A stretch of DNA of 64,000 nucleotides from Oscillibacter valericigenes (lineage in GTDB: Bacteria > Bacillota > Clostridia > Oscillospirales > Oscillospiraceae). The notes beneath the pieces were generated by a model. It was not told the origin of the DNA, did not search any database, and saw nothing but the letters and a program-made list of their open reading frames with translations. The stretch covers positions 1 through 64,000 of the forward strand of contig NZ_JAFBIV010000007.1 in assembly GCF_021531915.1 (NCBI RefSeq), written 5' to 3'. The position numbers were made by a program, and so were the translations under genes. Positions 33,683-43,015 of this stretch are shown here, in pieces; positions within the stretch are counted from its first letter, which is position 1, and every line of letters begins with the position of its first letter.

Positions 33683-34963
33683 TTATTTGATCTTCCGGGC
33701 CTCCACATAGTAGCGCTTATCCTGGGCGTGGCCCATGGAGAAGGTTTTTCTCGGCAGCACGCCGTCGGCCATGACGGTCTTGAACAGCTGTTCCTTGCCC
33801 ATGGCAGGCAGCAGGAAGCCCATGTTGCCGGGCTTGCTGCCCAGCTCCTTCGTCACCTCGTCGCCGTGGATATAGTCCACCTCGCCGCTGTGAGATTTCA
33901 GGTATTCGTCAATGACGCCCTGCAGCGTACCAACAGCAAGCTGGACCTTGGGGTCGGGAACGGTGATACATTCATCGTGGCCTTTCCACACCACCTCGAT
34001 GACATGGCCCTCGCCCCTGCCCTCGTAGGCATTGGGATAGGCAGCCTTGAAAGCGGCCATGAAGTCCTCATGGTCCACATTGAACAGGACACGGTGGATG
34101 GGCTCAAAGCCCAGGGCATCGTCGTGGTTGTTCACCACCTCCACCAGGGCGTACCGAGCAGGCAGGCTGGCCCACTCGCTCTCCGGCGTGACCTTTTTCA
34201 GATTCTCATAGCACTGCTTGGCGGTGGCCAGGGAGTGGTTGCCGTCGCCCACAGCGAACAGCAGGGGCGCTACGCCGCTCATACCGTACTTTTTCTGCAT
34301 CTCGCTGTCGGCGCACAGGCCCGTCAGAGCCTCCGCCACGCCGTCCATCTGGCCCTCCGTCAGCTTCCAGCCCTTCAGATGACCGCCGCCCTGCTGCAGG
34401 TCGAAATCATACAGCTTCTCCATATCGCCGCTGGCGGCGGTGAGGGGCTCGATGACGGTCTTGTCCGGGTCGTCGATCAGCAGCATGACGTGGGGCAGCT
34501 CAATGGGGGCGTCCTGGCGCACCTTCACCCGGGGCGGGATGCGGGAGAGGACCGTCCCCTCCGTGGCCCGGATCAGGGCGCCGGAGCCGGGGGTGAAGTC
34601 ATACTGGTCCAGGTCCACCATGCCGATGAGGCCGTGGCGCACCTTGCCGTCGGACTGGGTGCGCTCGATGTAAATGAGGGAGCCGGGCAGAGTCTTGAAC
34701 ACATCCCCGTCCAGGTATTGCTTCATGGAAGCGTTGATGGCGGCGATATCGCTGTCCACGTCAGGGCCGTTGAGCTTGGCCTCCGGCAGGATCAGACGCA
34801 GCGTGGAGGGAGCGTCCCCCACCGTCTCCTCCACCGCCTGCCAGTATTCCGGCTGGGAGGTGAACTGGTCGCAGGCCACCACGGCCCACTTGGTCATGTC
34901 CGCGTCCTTGGGCAGCAGGATGTCCGCGGGATAGAAGCCCAGCTTGTTGAATTTCTCGTTCAT
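33683..34963 (-). CDS. DUF1015 family protein
   Basis: A 426-residue soluble protein of the DUF1015 family. The N-terminal KLGFYPADILLPKDADM and the conserved FAVGDGNHSLATAK motif are visible; many members are annotated only as conserved protein. In Firmicutes it often lies next to serine-biosynthesis genes, and here it is downstream of thrH, so a role in serine metabolism is a reasonable inference, not shown. AGAAAGGGAG precedes the start. Confidence 0.9.
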   Translation of the reverse strand: MNEKFNKLGFYPADILLPKDADMTKWAVVACDQFTSQPEYWQAVEETVGDAPSTLRLILPEAKLNGPDVDSDIAAINASMKQYLDGDVFKTLPGSLIYIERTQSDGKVRHGLIGMVDLDQYDFTPGSGALIRATEGTVLSRIPPRVKVRQDAPIELPHVMLLIDDPDKTVIEPLTAASGDMEKLYDFDLQQGGGHLKGWKLTEGQMDGVAEALTGLCADSEMQKKYGMSGVAPLLFAVGDGNHSLATAKQCYENLKKVTPESEWASLPARYALVEVVNNHDDALGFEPIHRVLFNVDHEDFMAAFKAAYPNAYEGRGEGHVIEVVWKGHDECITVPDPKVQLAVGTLQGVIDEYLKSHSGEVDYIHGDEVTKELGSKPGNMGFLLPAMGKEQLFKTVMADGVLPRKTFSMGHAQDKRYYVEARKIK

Positions 34964-34986
34964 ACGGCATCTCCCTTTCTTATTTG

Positions 34987-35145
34987 CTATTTTTTAAGTT
35001 CCCGAATGATCATAACTGTCAGGATCACAAGGCCGGCCGCCAGTGCGGCAATAGCGGGCAAAAGGAACGCTCCGCCGAGCAGACCACCCAAGGACTCCAT
35101 GAAGAAGCCCGCCAAAAGATTCAGGTCGCCCGTCAACTGTTCCAT
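34987..35145 (-). CDS. Small membrane peptide (52 residues)
   Basis: A short gene between thrH (15 bp upstream) and the DUF1015 gene (23 bp downstream). It starts at the ATG at 35145 with a strong GGGGAGGG, reads MEQLTGDLNLLAGFFMESLG, then one hydrophobic segment (LLPAIAALAAGLVILTVMII) and ends RELKK. The spacing and site make it a convincing single-pass membrane peptide. No family is recognised. Confidence 0.65.
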   Translation of the reverse strand: MEQLTGDLNLLAGFFMESLGGLLGGAFLLPAIAALAAGLVILTVMIIRELKK

Positions 35146-35160
35146 TTGTCCCTCCCCGTG

Positions 35161-35760
35161 TTACAGCGCCGCTTTTATGGCGGCCAGCAGGTCGCTGAAC
35201 TCCTCGTAGGCAGGCAGTTCCGGATGGTCGGCCTTGATCTTCTCCGTGCTCTTGAAGAGGAAGCCGGCCTTGCTGGCCTGGATCATACCCAGGTCGTTAT
35301 AGCTGTCGCCGCTGGCGATGGTCTCATAGCCGATGGACTGGAGGGCCTTCACCGTGGTCAGCTTGGACTGGGCACAGCGCATGTTGAAGCCGGTGATCTC
35401 GCCGCTCTCCGCCACCTCCAGGGAGTTACAGAAAATGGTGGGCCAGCCCAGCTTCTCCATCAGGGGCTTGGCAAACTCCTCAAAGGTATCGCTGAGGATG
35501 ATGACCTGGGTCATAGACCGCAGCTCGTCCAGGAACTCCTTGGCGCCGGGCAGCGGGTCGATCCTGGCGATGGTGGCCTGGATCTCCTTCAGGCCCAGGC
35601 CATGCTCCTTCAGGATACCCAGCCGCCAGCGCATCAGCTTATCATAATCCGGCTCATCCCGGGTGGTGCGCTTCAGCTCCGGGATGCCGCTGGCCTCCGC
35701 GAAGGCGATCCAGATCTCGGGCACCAGAACGCCCTCCATATCCAAACATACAATATTCAT
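35161..35760 (-). CDS. thrH: Phosphoserine phosphatase/homoserine phosphotransferase ThrH
   Basis: HAD-superfamily enzyme of 199 residues starting MNIVCLDMEGVLVPEIWIAF, the ThrH signature that replaces the usual DxDGTL with DMEGVL. The family dephosphorylates phosphoserine and can transfer phosphate to homoserine. Later HAD motifs are VIILSDTFEEF and ASGDSYNDLGM. The start at 35760 has AAGGGGAG upstream. It leads the operon with the small peptide and DUF1015 genes and has a consensus promoter. Confidence 0.93.
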   Translation of the reverse strand: MNIVCLDMEGVLVPEIWIAFAEASGIPELKRTTRDEPDYDKLMRWRLGILKEHGLGLKEIQATIARIDPLPGAKEFLDELRSMTQVIILSDTFEEFAKPLMEKLGWPTIFCNSLEVAESGEITGFNMRCAQSKLTTVKALQSIGYETIASGDSYNDLGMIQASKAGFLFKSTEKIKADHPELPAYEEFSDLLAAIKAAL

Positions 35761-35813
35761 GGTATCTCCCCTTATCACTGTAATTTGCACAGCCGCACAT
35801 CATTATTGTATTT

Positions 35814-35842
35814 ATTATACAATAGATACCAGTTCCTTTCAA
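35814..35842 (-). promoter_or_regulatory. Promoter of thrH
   Basis: On the minus strand TTGAAA and a perfect TATAAT are 17 bp apart. Confidence 0.85.
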
Positions 35843-35938
35843 TCTATTTTCCGCGAGGTTGCTCCGGCTTTTTTGCATAATCCTTACAGCATACGGGCAT
35901 TCTACCTCTGAAACCTTGATCAGAACGGAGGTCTAACC

Positions 35939-36160
35939 ATGATCCTTGACAAGATCGCATTGATCCTGGTCATCATCGGCGCCCTGAACTGGGGCAGCAT
36001 CGGCCTGTTCGGCTTCGACCTGGTAGCGTTCTTCTGCGGCGGTCAGCTGTCCATCCTCGCCCGCATCATTTTCACCCTGGTGGGCCTGGCTGGCCTGTGG
36101 TGCATCAGCCTGCTGTTCCGCGGCGAGGAAGAAACGGGCCACGCGCCCCACACCGCATGA
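35939..36160 (+). CDS. DUF378 membrane protein (YuzA-like)
   Basis: A 73-residue membrane protein with two hydrophobic segments and the DUF378 motif ALNWGSIGLFGFDLVAFFCG. Function unknown; the family is common in Firmicutes. GGAGG precedes the ATG. It is a single-gene unit ending in a bidirectional terminator. Confidence 0.9.
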   Translation: MILDKIALILVIIGALNWGSIGLFGFDLVAFFCGGQLSILARIIFTLVGLAGLWCISLLFRGEEETGHAPHTA

Positions 36161-36196
36161 AAAAAGTACCGTGTCCTTTCGACACGGTACTTTTTT
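36161..36196. terminator. Bidirectional terminator between DUF378 gene and ferritin
   Basis: A stem AAAAAGTACCGTGTC with a 5-nt loop, flanked by A/T runs, between convergent genes. Confidence 0.93.
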
Positions 36197-36203
36197 ATGG
36201 CAT

Positions 36204-36716
36204 TTACAGCACCAGAGAGGGGGCGTTGTACACCCGGGCAGCCAGCTCGCTGTTGAGCATGTACAGGCTCTTGGGATCGGAGCCGAACAGCTCCATCTTG
36301 GAGATCAGGTCGTTGGCGTTGGTCTCCTCCTCGCCCTGCTCCTTCACGAACCAGTCCAGGAACTGCATGGTGCGGAAGTCCTTCACCTCATAGGCGGCGG
36401 CATAGATGCCGTTGATGAGGCTGGTCACATACTCCTCATGCTCCAGGCCGGCCTTCAGGGGGTCCATATCGCAGGTGAACACCTTGTCGGGCTTGTCGAT
36501 GGCCTCCAGGGTCACGGTCTCGTTGTTGTTGTGCAGATACTGATAGAACAGCAGGGCATGATCCCGCTCCTCCATTGCCTGGATCTTGTACCAGTTGGCG
36601 AAGCCGTCCAGACCCCGGGCCTCATAGTAGTTGGAGAAGTCCAGATACAGATAGGCGGAATAGAACTCCTTGTTAACCTGCTGGTTCAGCAGCTCCTTGA
36701 CTTTTGCGTTCAGCAT
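36204..36716 (-). CDS. ftn: Ferritin
   Basis: A 170-residue ferritin, the cytoplasmic iron-storage cage. The ferroxidase residues are visible in EFYSAYLYLDFSNYYE, in the EERDHALLFYQYLH helix and in WFVKEQGEEE. The start at 36716 has TGGAGG upstream; an open frame to 36791 crosses the promoter. It stands alone between two terminator or promoter regions. Confidence 0.95.
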   Translation of the reverse strand: MLNAKVKELLNQQVNKEFYSAYLYLDFSNYYEARGLDGFANWYKIQAMEERDHALLFYQYLHNNNETVTLEAIDKPDKVFTCDMDPLKAGLEHEEYVTSLINGIYAAAYEVKDFRTMQFLDWFVKEQGEEETNANDLISKMELFGSDPKSLYMLNSELAARVYNAPSLVL

Positions 36717-36771
36717 GTTGATGTTCCTCCATTTCATAATATGTGGTTCTTCGACCGTTTTTTCATCCAAT

Positions 36772-36799
36772 ATCATACCATGATTTTTCAAAAAATCAA
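36772..36799 (-). promoter_or_regulatory. Promoter of ferritin gene
   Basis: On the minus strand TTGATT and TATGAT are separated by 16 bp. The promoter overlaps the self-complementary stretch TGATTTTTTGAAAAATCA. Confidence 0.6.
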
Positions 36800-36818
36800 T
36801 GAAAACAACATCGCTCTT

Positions 36819-39800
36819 TCAGAACAGCGTCATCTGGCTAGTCTCCGCCATGCCGGCAAAGGCGCCCAGGGCCTTCAGCTGCTCGATATGGGTCTTGGAC
36901 AGCTTGTTGCAGCACATGGAGAATTCCTCAATGGAGATGAACTGCTTCCCCTTCCGCTTTTCCACAGTGTCGATGGCGGCGGATTCACCCAGGCCGTGGA
37001 CTGTGGTGAAGGGGGGCAGCAAACCGTTCTCCGTCACGATGAATTTGGTGGCGTCGGACCTGTAAATGTCGATGGTATCGAAGTGGAAGCCCCGGAGATA
37101 GAACTCATAGCAGACCTCCAGAGTGGTCAGCATGTCCTTTTCCACGGCGGTGGCGTCCTTGTTGTTCTCGATCTCCCGGATCTTCCGCTTGACGGCCTCC
37201 TTCCCCGCGCAGCAGAACTCGGCGTCAAAGGCCTTGGCCCGGACGGAGAAATAGGTGGCGTAGAAGGCCAGGGGCTCATGGACCTTGTACCAGGCAATGC
37301 GGAAGGCCATCATCACGTAGGCCACGGCATGGGCCTTGGGGAACAGGTAGCCGATCTTGGCCAGGGACTCGATGTACCACTCCGGCACCTCATGGTCCCG
37401 CATGGCCTCCACCCATCCCTCGTCGAAGCCTCCCTTCTTCACCTTGCCCTTTCGGACCTTCTCCATGATCTTGAAGCTCATTTTGGGGTCCAGACCCTTG
37501 GAGATCAGGTACAGCATGATGTCGTCACGGCAGCCCACGGTCTCCAGAACGGAGGCGGTGCCGCTGACGATCAGGTCCCGGGCATTGCCGATCCACACAT
37601 CGGTGCCGTGAGAAAAGCCAGACAAACGAACGAGGGTATTAAAATCCTTGGGCTGGGTGTCGATCAGCATCTGGCGGGTGAAGCGGGTGTTGAACTCCGG
37701 GATGGCCACAGCACCGGTGGGACCCAGAATTTCGTCGTTCTCATAGCCCAGCACCTTGCTGGAGGTGAAGATGGACATGGTGTCCGGGTCATCCAGGGGG
37801 ATGTCATGGGGGTCCACACCGGTCAGATCCTGCATCATGCGGACCATGGTGGGATCATCGTGTCCCAGCATGTCCAGCTTCAGCAGGTTGGCCTCCATGG
37901 AATGATATTCAAAATGGGTGGTGATGGTGTCGGAGTCGCTGTCGTCCGCCGGGTGCTGGACGGGGCAGAAATCCTCCACATCCTTGTCATCGGGAACCAC
38001 CACCAGGCCGCCGGGGTGCTGGCCGGTGGTGCGGCGGGCGCCTACGCAGCCCATGGCCAGCCGCTTCTTCTCCGCGGCGCAGGCCTCCATGCCGTTCTCC
38101 TCCAGGTATTTCAGCACGAAGCCGAAGGCGGTCTTGTCCGCCAGAGTGCCGATGGTACCGGCACGGAACACCTGGGTCTCGCCGAACATCTCGATGGCGT
38201 GACGGTGGGCCCGGGCCTGGTACTCGCCGGAGAAGTTCAGGTCGATATCCGGCACCTTACCGCCGCCGAAGCCCAGGAAGGTCTCAAAGGGGATGTCAAA
38301 GCCGTCCTTGACGTACTTGGTGCCACAGACGGGGCACACCTTGTCCGGCATGTCGGCGCCGCAGCCGTAGGAGCCGTCCAGGATGAATTCGTTGTGCTTG
38401 CAGTTGGGGCAGCGGTAATGGGGCGGCAGGGAGTTGACCTCCGTGATGCCGGACATATAGGCCACCAGGGACGAACCCACGGAACCACGGGAGCCAACCA
38501 GATAGCCGTTTTCCAGAGAACGCTGCACCAGCTTCTGGGCGGACATGTACACCACGTCGTACTTGCCTAAGATACCGCCCAGCTCCACGTTCAGGCGGTC
38601 CACGATCAGCTGGGGCGGGTCCTCACCGTAGAGCCGGTGGACCTTCTCCCACACCAGGCGGTTCAGGTCCTCCTCGGAATTTTCCAGGCGCGGCGGGAAC
38701 AGCTCGCTGGGCAACAGCTCAAAGGTCTCGATCTGGTCGGCCACCAGCCGGGTGTTCTCCACCACCACCTCATAGGCCTTCTCCTCTCCCAGGTAGCTGA
38801 ATTCCTCCAGCATTTCCTCGGTGGTCTTGAAATAGATGGGCAGGGGCTCGTTGGCGTCGGCGAACTTCTTGGAGGCCAGCAGGATGTGGCGGTAGATCTC
38901 GTCCTCCGGCTCCCGGAAGTGGACATCGCCGGTGGCGCAGACGGGCTTGCCCAGCTCCTCACCCAGGCGGACGATGGTGCGGTTGAATTCCCGCAGGTCC
39001 TCCTCCGACTGAACATCGCCCTTGCGGAGCATGAACTGATTATTGCACAGGGGCTGGATCTCCAGAAAATCGTAGTAGTCGGCGATGCGCTTCAGCTCGT
39101 CCCAGTCCTTGTGGGCCGCCACCGCCTGGAACAGCTCGCCCGCCTCACAGGCGGAGCCCACGATGATGCCCTCCCGGTGCTCGTTCAGCAGACTCTTGGG
39201 GATGGTGGCCACCCGCTTGAAGTATTTCAGGTTGGAGGCCGAGATCATCTGATAGAGGTTTTTCAATCCCACCTTGTTCCTTGCCAGCAGGATGATGTGC
39301 TTGGGGAACCGGTTGGTCTTGCTGCCCAGGGGCCGCAGCTTCTCCATCTCCTTGTTGACAGCCTGCAGGGTGTGGATGTCCCGGTCGTGGAGCATCTTCC
39401 AAAAGGGAATCAGCATATAGCCCACCGTAGCCGCGTCATCGCTGGCCCGGTGGTGGTTGAAGGCGGGCAGGTCCAGGTGCTCCGCCACGATATCCAGCTT
39501 GTACTTCCCCAGGTCCGGCAGCAGATTCTGGGCCAGGATCAGGGAGTCCACGTAAGTAGGCTCAAAGGGCAGCCCCACTTTTTTGCAGCCCGCCCGGATG
39601 AAGCCGATGTCGAACTCTGCGTTGTGGGCCGCCAGAGGGCGGCCGTTCACGAACTTCAGGAACTCCGTCAGGGCCTCCTTCAGCTGGGGGGCGTCCTTCA
39701 GCATACTGTCGGTAATGCCGGTGAGTCCGATGATCTCCGGGGTCAGACGGCGGTTGGGGTTCACAAAGGTCTGGAACCGCTCCGTGATCTCGCCGTTCTT

Positions 39801-40802
39801 CACCACCACGGCACCGATCTCCGTGATGGCCTCCCGGTCCACCTTCAATCCGGTGGTCTCAATGTCGAAGCAGACGAACTCGTCGTCCAGGGACTGGTCC
39901 TGTTTGCCGTGGACCACCACCCGGTCATCCAGGTTGTTGACGAAATAGCCCTCCACACCGTAAAGGACTTTGATCTTATCCCCTGCGGCATGCCAGGCGT
40001 CCGGGAAGGACTGGGCGCAGCCGTGGTCCGTGATGGCAATGGCGGGATGCCCCCAGCGGATAGCCTCCTGGATGACCTCCTTCGTATCGGTCAGGGCGTC
40101 CGTGTTGCTCATCTTGGTATGTAAATGCAGTTCCACCCGCTTCACCGGAGCGTTGTCCTTCCGCTCCTCGTGCTCCGTCACGTTGATGTGGTAGGGATTG
40201 AGCTGAATGTCCTTGCCGTCCCAGGTAGGCTCCATCTTGCCCTGGACGCACAGCCACATGCCGGGCTTCACGGCGCTCTCCAACTGCTGGGCCTCCTTGG
40301 TGGTCAGGTTCTTCTGAACGGTGACGGAGTTGGTGTAGTCCGTCATGTCGATGGTCAGCCGCCACATGCCGGGGCGGCGGGTCTCCTTGCACTCGAAGGC
40401 AAACACCTTGCCGCTGACCGTGACGTTGCCCAGCTTCAGGTCCAGCATCTTCATGGGGATGGGCTTGTTCTTGATGGGATTCCCCATCAGGACCTTGCCC
40501 ACCACCGGCTTGCCTCCGCCGGACGCGGGAGCCGCCTGGGGCACAGGCCGGGGCACCTCCGGAGCCTTGCAGGTCACCTGGATGTCCACGCTGGAAAAGC
40601 CGTAGACCCGCATCAGGCAATCCCGGATGCCCTGGAGGTCCTCCTCCGACAGCTGGTTCTTCACCGTCAGCCGCAGGGTCATGGACATGGTGGCCTGGTC
40701 AATGCAGGCTCCCGTCAGGACCGCGCCCGCCAGCTTCAGCCGCAGCTCTCCGGAGAGCTGCAGCTCTGTGAACATTTCAAAAAAGGGAATGTCTCTGGAC
40801 AT
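36819..40802 (-). CDS. polC: DNA polymerase III PolC (Gram-positive type)
   Basis: Main replicative polymerase with built-in proofreading, 1327 residues. In order: a short N-terminal domain (about 90 residues), an OB fold (residues about 100-215), the PHP part (RVELHLHTKMSN), an inserted DEDD exonuclease (CFDIETTGL, then HNAEFDIGF), the zinc-binding module (CPNCKHN, CPVCGTKY) and the polymerase core with PDIDLNFSGEYQ. It is about 100 residues shorter than B. subtilis PolC, almost all from the N-terminal domain, as is common in Clostridia. It is the last gene of the pyrH operon, 79 bp after ispG with a hairpin in the gap. Confidence 0.97.
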   Translation of the reverse strand: MSRDIPFFEMFTELQLSGELRLKLAGAVLTGACIDQATMSMTLRLTVKNQLSEEDLQGIRDCLMRVYGFSSVDIQVTCKAPEVPRPVPQAAPASGGGKPVVGKVLMGNPIKNKPIPMKMLDLKLGNVTVSGKVFAFECKETRRPGMWRLTIDMTDYTNSVTVQKNLTTKEAQQLESAVKPGMWLCVQGKMEPTWDGKDIQLNPYHINVTEHEERKDNAPVKRVELHLHTKMSNTDALTDTKEVIQEAIRWGHPAIAITDHGCAQSFPDAWHAAGDKIKVLYGVEGYFVNNLDDRVVVHGKQDQSLDDEFVCFDIETTGLKVDREAITEIGAVVVKNGEITERFQTFVNPNRRLTPEIIGLTGITDSMLKDAPQLKEALTEFLKFVNGRPLAAHNAEFDIGFIRAGCKKVGLPFEPTYVDSLILAQNLLPDLGKYKLDIVAEHLDLPAFNHHRASDDAATVGYMLIPFWKMLHDRDIHTLQAVNKEMEKLRPLGSKTNRFPKHIILLARNKVGLKNLYQMISASNLKYFKRVATIPKSLLNEHREGIIVGSACEAGELFQAVAAHKDWDELKRIADYYDFLEIQPLCNNQFMLRKGDVQSEEDLREFNRTIVRLGEELGKPVCATGDVHFREPEDEIYRHILLASKKFADANEPLPIYFKTTEEMLEEFSYLGEEKAYEVVVENTRLVADQIETFELLPSELFPPRLENSEEDLNRLVWEKVHRLYGEDPPQLIVDRLNVELGGILGKYDVVYMSAQKLVQRSLENGYLVGSRGSVGSSLVAYMSGITEVNSLPPHYRCPNCKHNEFILDGSYGCGADMPDKVCPVCGTKYVKDGFDIPFETFLGFGGGKVPDIDLNFSGEYQARAHRHAIEMFGETQVFRAGTIGTLADKTAFGFVLKYLEENGMEACAAEKKRLAMGCVGARRTTGQHPGGLVVVPDDKDVEDFCPVQHPADDSDSDTITTHFEYHSMEANLLKLDMLGHDDPTMVRMMQDLTGVDPHDIPLDDPDTMSIFTSSKVLGYENDEILGPTGAVAIPEFNTRFTRQMLIDTQPKDFNTLVRLSGFSHGTDVWIGNARDLIVSGTASVLETVGCRDDIMLYLISKGLDPKMSFKIMEKVRKGKVKKGGFDEGWVEAMRDHEVPEWYIESLAKIGYLFPKAHAVAYVMMAFRIAWYKVHEPLAFYATYFSVRAKAFDAEFCCAGKEAVKRKIREIENNKDATAVEKDMLTTLEVCYEFYLRGFHFDTIDIYRSDATKFIVTENGLLPPFTTVHGLGESAAIDTVEKRKGKQFISIEEFSMCCNKLSKTHIEQLKALGAFAGMAETSQMTLF

Positions 40803-40838
40803 GCTTTCCTCTCTCCGCCTTGCTTGGTTTTGTACAGG

Positions 40839-40871
40839 ACGCAGGGTGCGGCTATCCGGCGCACCCTGCGT
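40839..40871. terminator. Strong hairpin between ispG and polC
   Basis: A perfect 12-bp stem ACGCAGGGTGCG with a 9-nt loop. On the minus strand no T-run follows, so it may be a partial terminator, an RNA-processing site or a stabiliser. Confidence 0.6.
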
Positions 40872-40881
40872 TATTTCTTCG

Positions 40882-41919
40882 TTACAGCTTCTCGATCTCC
40901 GCCATCAAGGCGTCCACAAGCTGCTCCTGGGGAACCTTGTAAAGGATTTCCCCTTTCCGGAATAGCAGGCCCTCGCCCTTGCCGCCGGCAATGCCGATAT
41001 CGGCGGCGGCGGCCTCTCCGGGGCCGTTGACGGCGCAGCCCATCACCGCCACGGTGATGTTTTTATGGCAGTTCGCTAATCTCCGCTCCACTTCCTCGGC
41101 AATGGGGATCAGGTCGATGCGGGTGCGGCCGCAGGTGGGGCAGGCGATCAGGTTGACGCCCTCTTTCCGCAGGCCAGCCGCCTTCAGGATCTTGTGAGCG
41201 GCGTAGATCTCCTCCACCGGGTCCGCCGTCAGCGTCACCCGGATGGTATCGCCGATGCCCATGCACAGCAATCCGCCGATGCCCATGGCGGATTTCACCA
41301 TGCCCATGGAGGGCGTGCCCGCCTCGGTGACGCCCAGATGCAGCGGGTAGTCCGTCTGCTGGCTCAACAGCGTATAGGCCTTCATGGTCAAAGGTACGTC
41401 AGAACATTTGACAGAAATGCAGATATCGTCAAAATCGAACTTGTTCAACAACTGCACATGGCCTATGGCACTCTCCACCAGGGCCTCGGCGGTGACGCCG
41501 CCGTACTTGGCCCGCAGTTCCTTTTCCAGAGAGCCGCCGTTGACGCCGATGCGGATGGGAATGTGCTTCCGATTGCACATATCCGCCACGGCCTTCACGT
41601 TCTCCTCGGCACCGATGTTGCCGGGGTTGATGCGAATGGCGTCGATGCCCCGTTCCGCGCACTCCAGGGCATACTTATAGTTGAAATGGATGTCGGCGAT
41701 CAGGGGAATGTTGATCTGCTCCTTGATCTTATCAACAGCCTCCGCCGCGGCCTGGTCCGGGATGGCCACCCGGATGATCTCGCATCCGGCGGCCTCCAGG
41801 GCCTTGATCTGGGCCACGGTGGCGACCACATCGTCGGTCTTGGTATTGCACATGGACTGGATGGACACCGGGGCGCCGCCGCCCACGGGGACCTTCCCCA
41901 CCATCAATTGCTTTGTCAT
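40882..41919 (-). CDS. ispG: 4-hydroxy-3-methylbut-2-enyl diphosphate synthase IspG
   Basis: Iron-sulfur enzyme of the MEP pathway, 345 residues. It has the TIM-barrel N-terminal part (SIQSMCNTKTDD) and the [4Fe-4S] cysteine region CPTCGRTRID and GCAVNGPGEAAAADIG. GGGAGG precedes the start. It lies 10 bp after rseP. Confidence 0.97.
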   Translation of the reverse strand: MTKQLMVGKVPVGGGAPVSIQSMCNTKTDDVVATVAQIKALEAAGCEIIRVAIPDQAAAEAVDKIKEQINIPLIADIHFNYKYALECAERGIDAIRINPGNIGAEENVKAVADMCNRKHIPIRIGVNGGSLEKELRAKYGGVTAEALVESAIGHVQLLNKFDFDDICISVKCSDVPLTMKAYTLLSQQTDYPLHLGVTEAGTPSMGMVKSAMGIGGLLCMGIGDTIRVTLTADPVEEIYAAHKILKAAGLRKEGVNLIACPTCGRTRIDLIPIAEEVERRLANCHKNITVAVMGCAVNGPGEAAAADIGIAGGKGEGLLFRKGEILYKVPQEQLVDALMAEIEKL

Positions 41920-41929
41920 AACGTCCTCC

Positions 41930-42994
41930 CTATCGGAACACCTGGAATACGTCTTTTACCGTGATCAGCAGCATGAAGCCCAGCAGCACTACCATGCCCA
42001 CCATATTGATGGCGGCCTGATACTTTTCCGGCACCTTCCGCTTGAACAGCAGCAGGGACACCCCGTCCACCGCCAGGAACAAAATGCGGCCGCCGTCCAG
42101 GCCGGGGATGGGCAGCAGGTTCATCACCGCCAGGTTCACAGCGATCATCGCCGCGATGGAGGCGATGTTCCGCACCGCCAGAGCGGCGGTCTCCGAGGCC
42201 GCCCCCACCTCGGCGATGGTATCCATGATCATCACCGGACCGCCCAGCTCCTGCACGCCCACGTTGCCGGTCACCAGCTGCACCAGGCTGAACCACACCA
42301 GCTGGACATAGTCCAGGGCCTGATACCAGCTGTATTGCAGCCGGGTTACAAAATTCCCGGGCACCACTGCCGCACCGATGCTGATGCCGAATCGCTCCTG
42401 TCCGGTGCCGTCATAATCCCGGCGGTACATGGGGAAATCCTCCAGAACGATGTGTTCTCCGTCCCGGATGACCTCCAGATCAACGCCCTGGCCGTCGTTA
42501 TAGCTCAGGAACATGCTGGTGTCACCCCGGAGATAGGTCCGGTACCCGTCCACCTTGTAGATGATGTCTCCAACCATCAGGCCGTCCTCCCCTTCCAGGG
42601 GGAAGCCCTCGGCAAAGCCCGCCAGCTGGTCCACGTAAAAGCCGCCGGCGCCCGCAAACAGCACTAGTACGATGACAAGGCCCGTCAGGAAATTCATGAC
42701 AGTCCCCGCCACCAGGATGACGAATTTCTTCCACAAAGGCTGCCGGACAAAGGACCTGCTGTCGCCAGTGTCCTCGTCCTCCCCCTCCATGGCGCAGTAG
42801 CCGCCGATGGGCAGCAGCCGCAGGGAATACTCCGTCTCCCCCTTCTGCTTCTGCAAAATCAGAGGACCCATGCCGATGGAAAATTCGTTGACCTTCACGC
42901 CGCAGAGCTTCGCCGTGATAAAATGGCCAAACTCATGGACGGCGATCAGCAGGCCGAAAATCAAAATGGCCGCCAGGATATACACGATCTTCAT
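41930..42994 (-). CDS. rseP: RIP metalloprotease RseP/RasP
   Basis: Membrane-embedded site-2 zinc protease of 354 residues with HEFGH at residues 20-24, one PDZ domain in the middle and the second zinc-ligand motif NLLPIPGLDGGRILF. It cleaves membrane-bound anti-sigma factors and signal-peptide remnants. It sits between dxr and ispG, a common Firmicutes arrangement. A second M50 protease, SpoIVFB-like, is at 62664-63245. Confidence 0.95.
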   Translation of the reverse strand: MKIVYILAAILIFGLLIAVHEFGHFITAKLCGVKVNEFSIGMGPLILQKQKGETEYSLRLLPIGGYCAMEGEDEDTGDSRSFVRQPLWKKFVILVAGTVMNFLTGLVIVLVLFAGAGGFYVDQLAGFAEGFPLEGEDGLMVGDIIYKVDGYRTYLRGDTSMFLSYNDGQGVDLEVIRDGEHIVLEDFPMYRRDYDGTGQERFGISIGAAVVPGNFVTRLQYSWYQALDYVQLVWFSLVQLVTGNVGVQELGGPVMIMDTIAEVGAASETAALAVRNIASIAAMIAVNLAVMNLLPIPGLDGGRILFLAVDGVSLLLFKRKVPEKYQAAINMVGMVVLLGFMLLITVKDVFQVFR

Positions 42995-43015
42995 GCAAAA
43001 ACTCCTAAAAAATGC

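Noticed and set aside
36171-38570. 799-codon open frame on the + strand opposite polC
   Set aside because: It lies antisense to polC, and many other long frames exist antisense to dnaE, murB-hprK and iorA. GC-rich codons on one strand make stops rare on the other; no ribosome-binding site or recognisable protein was found.
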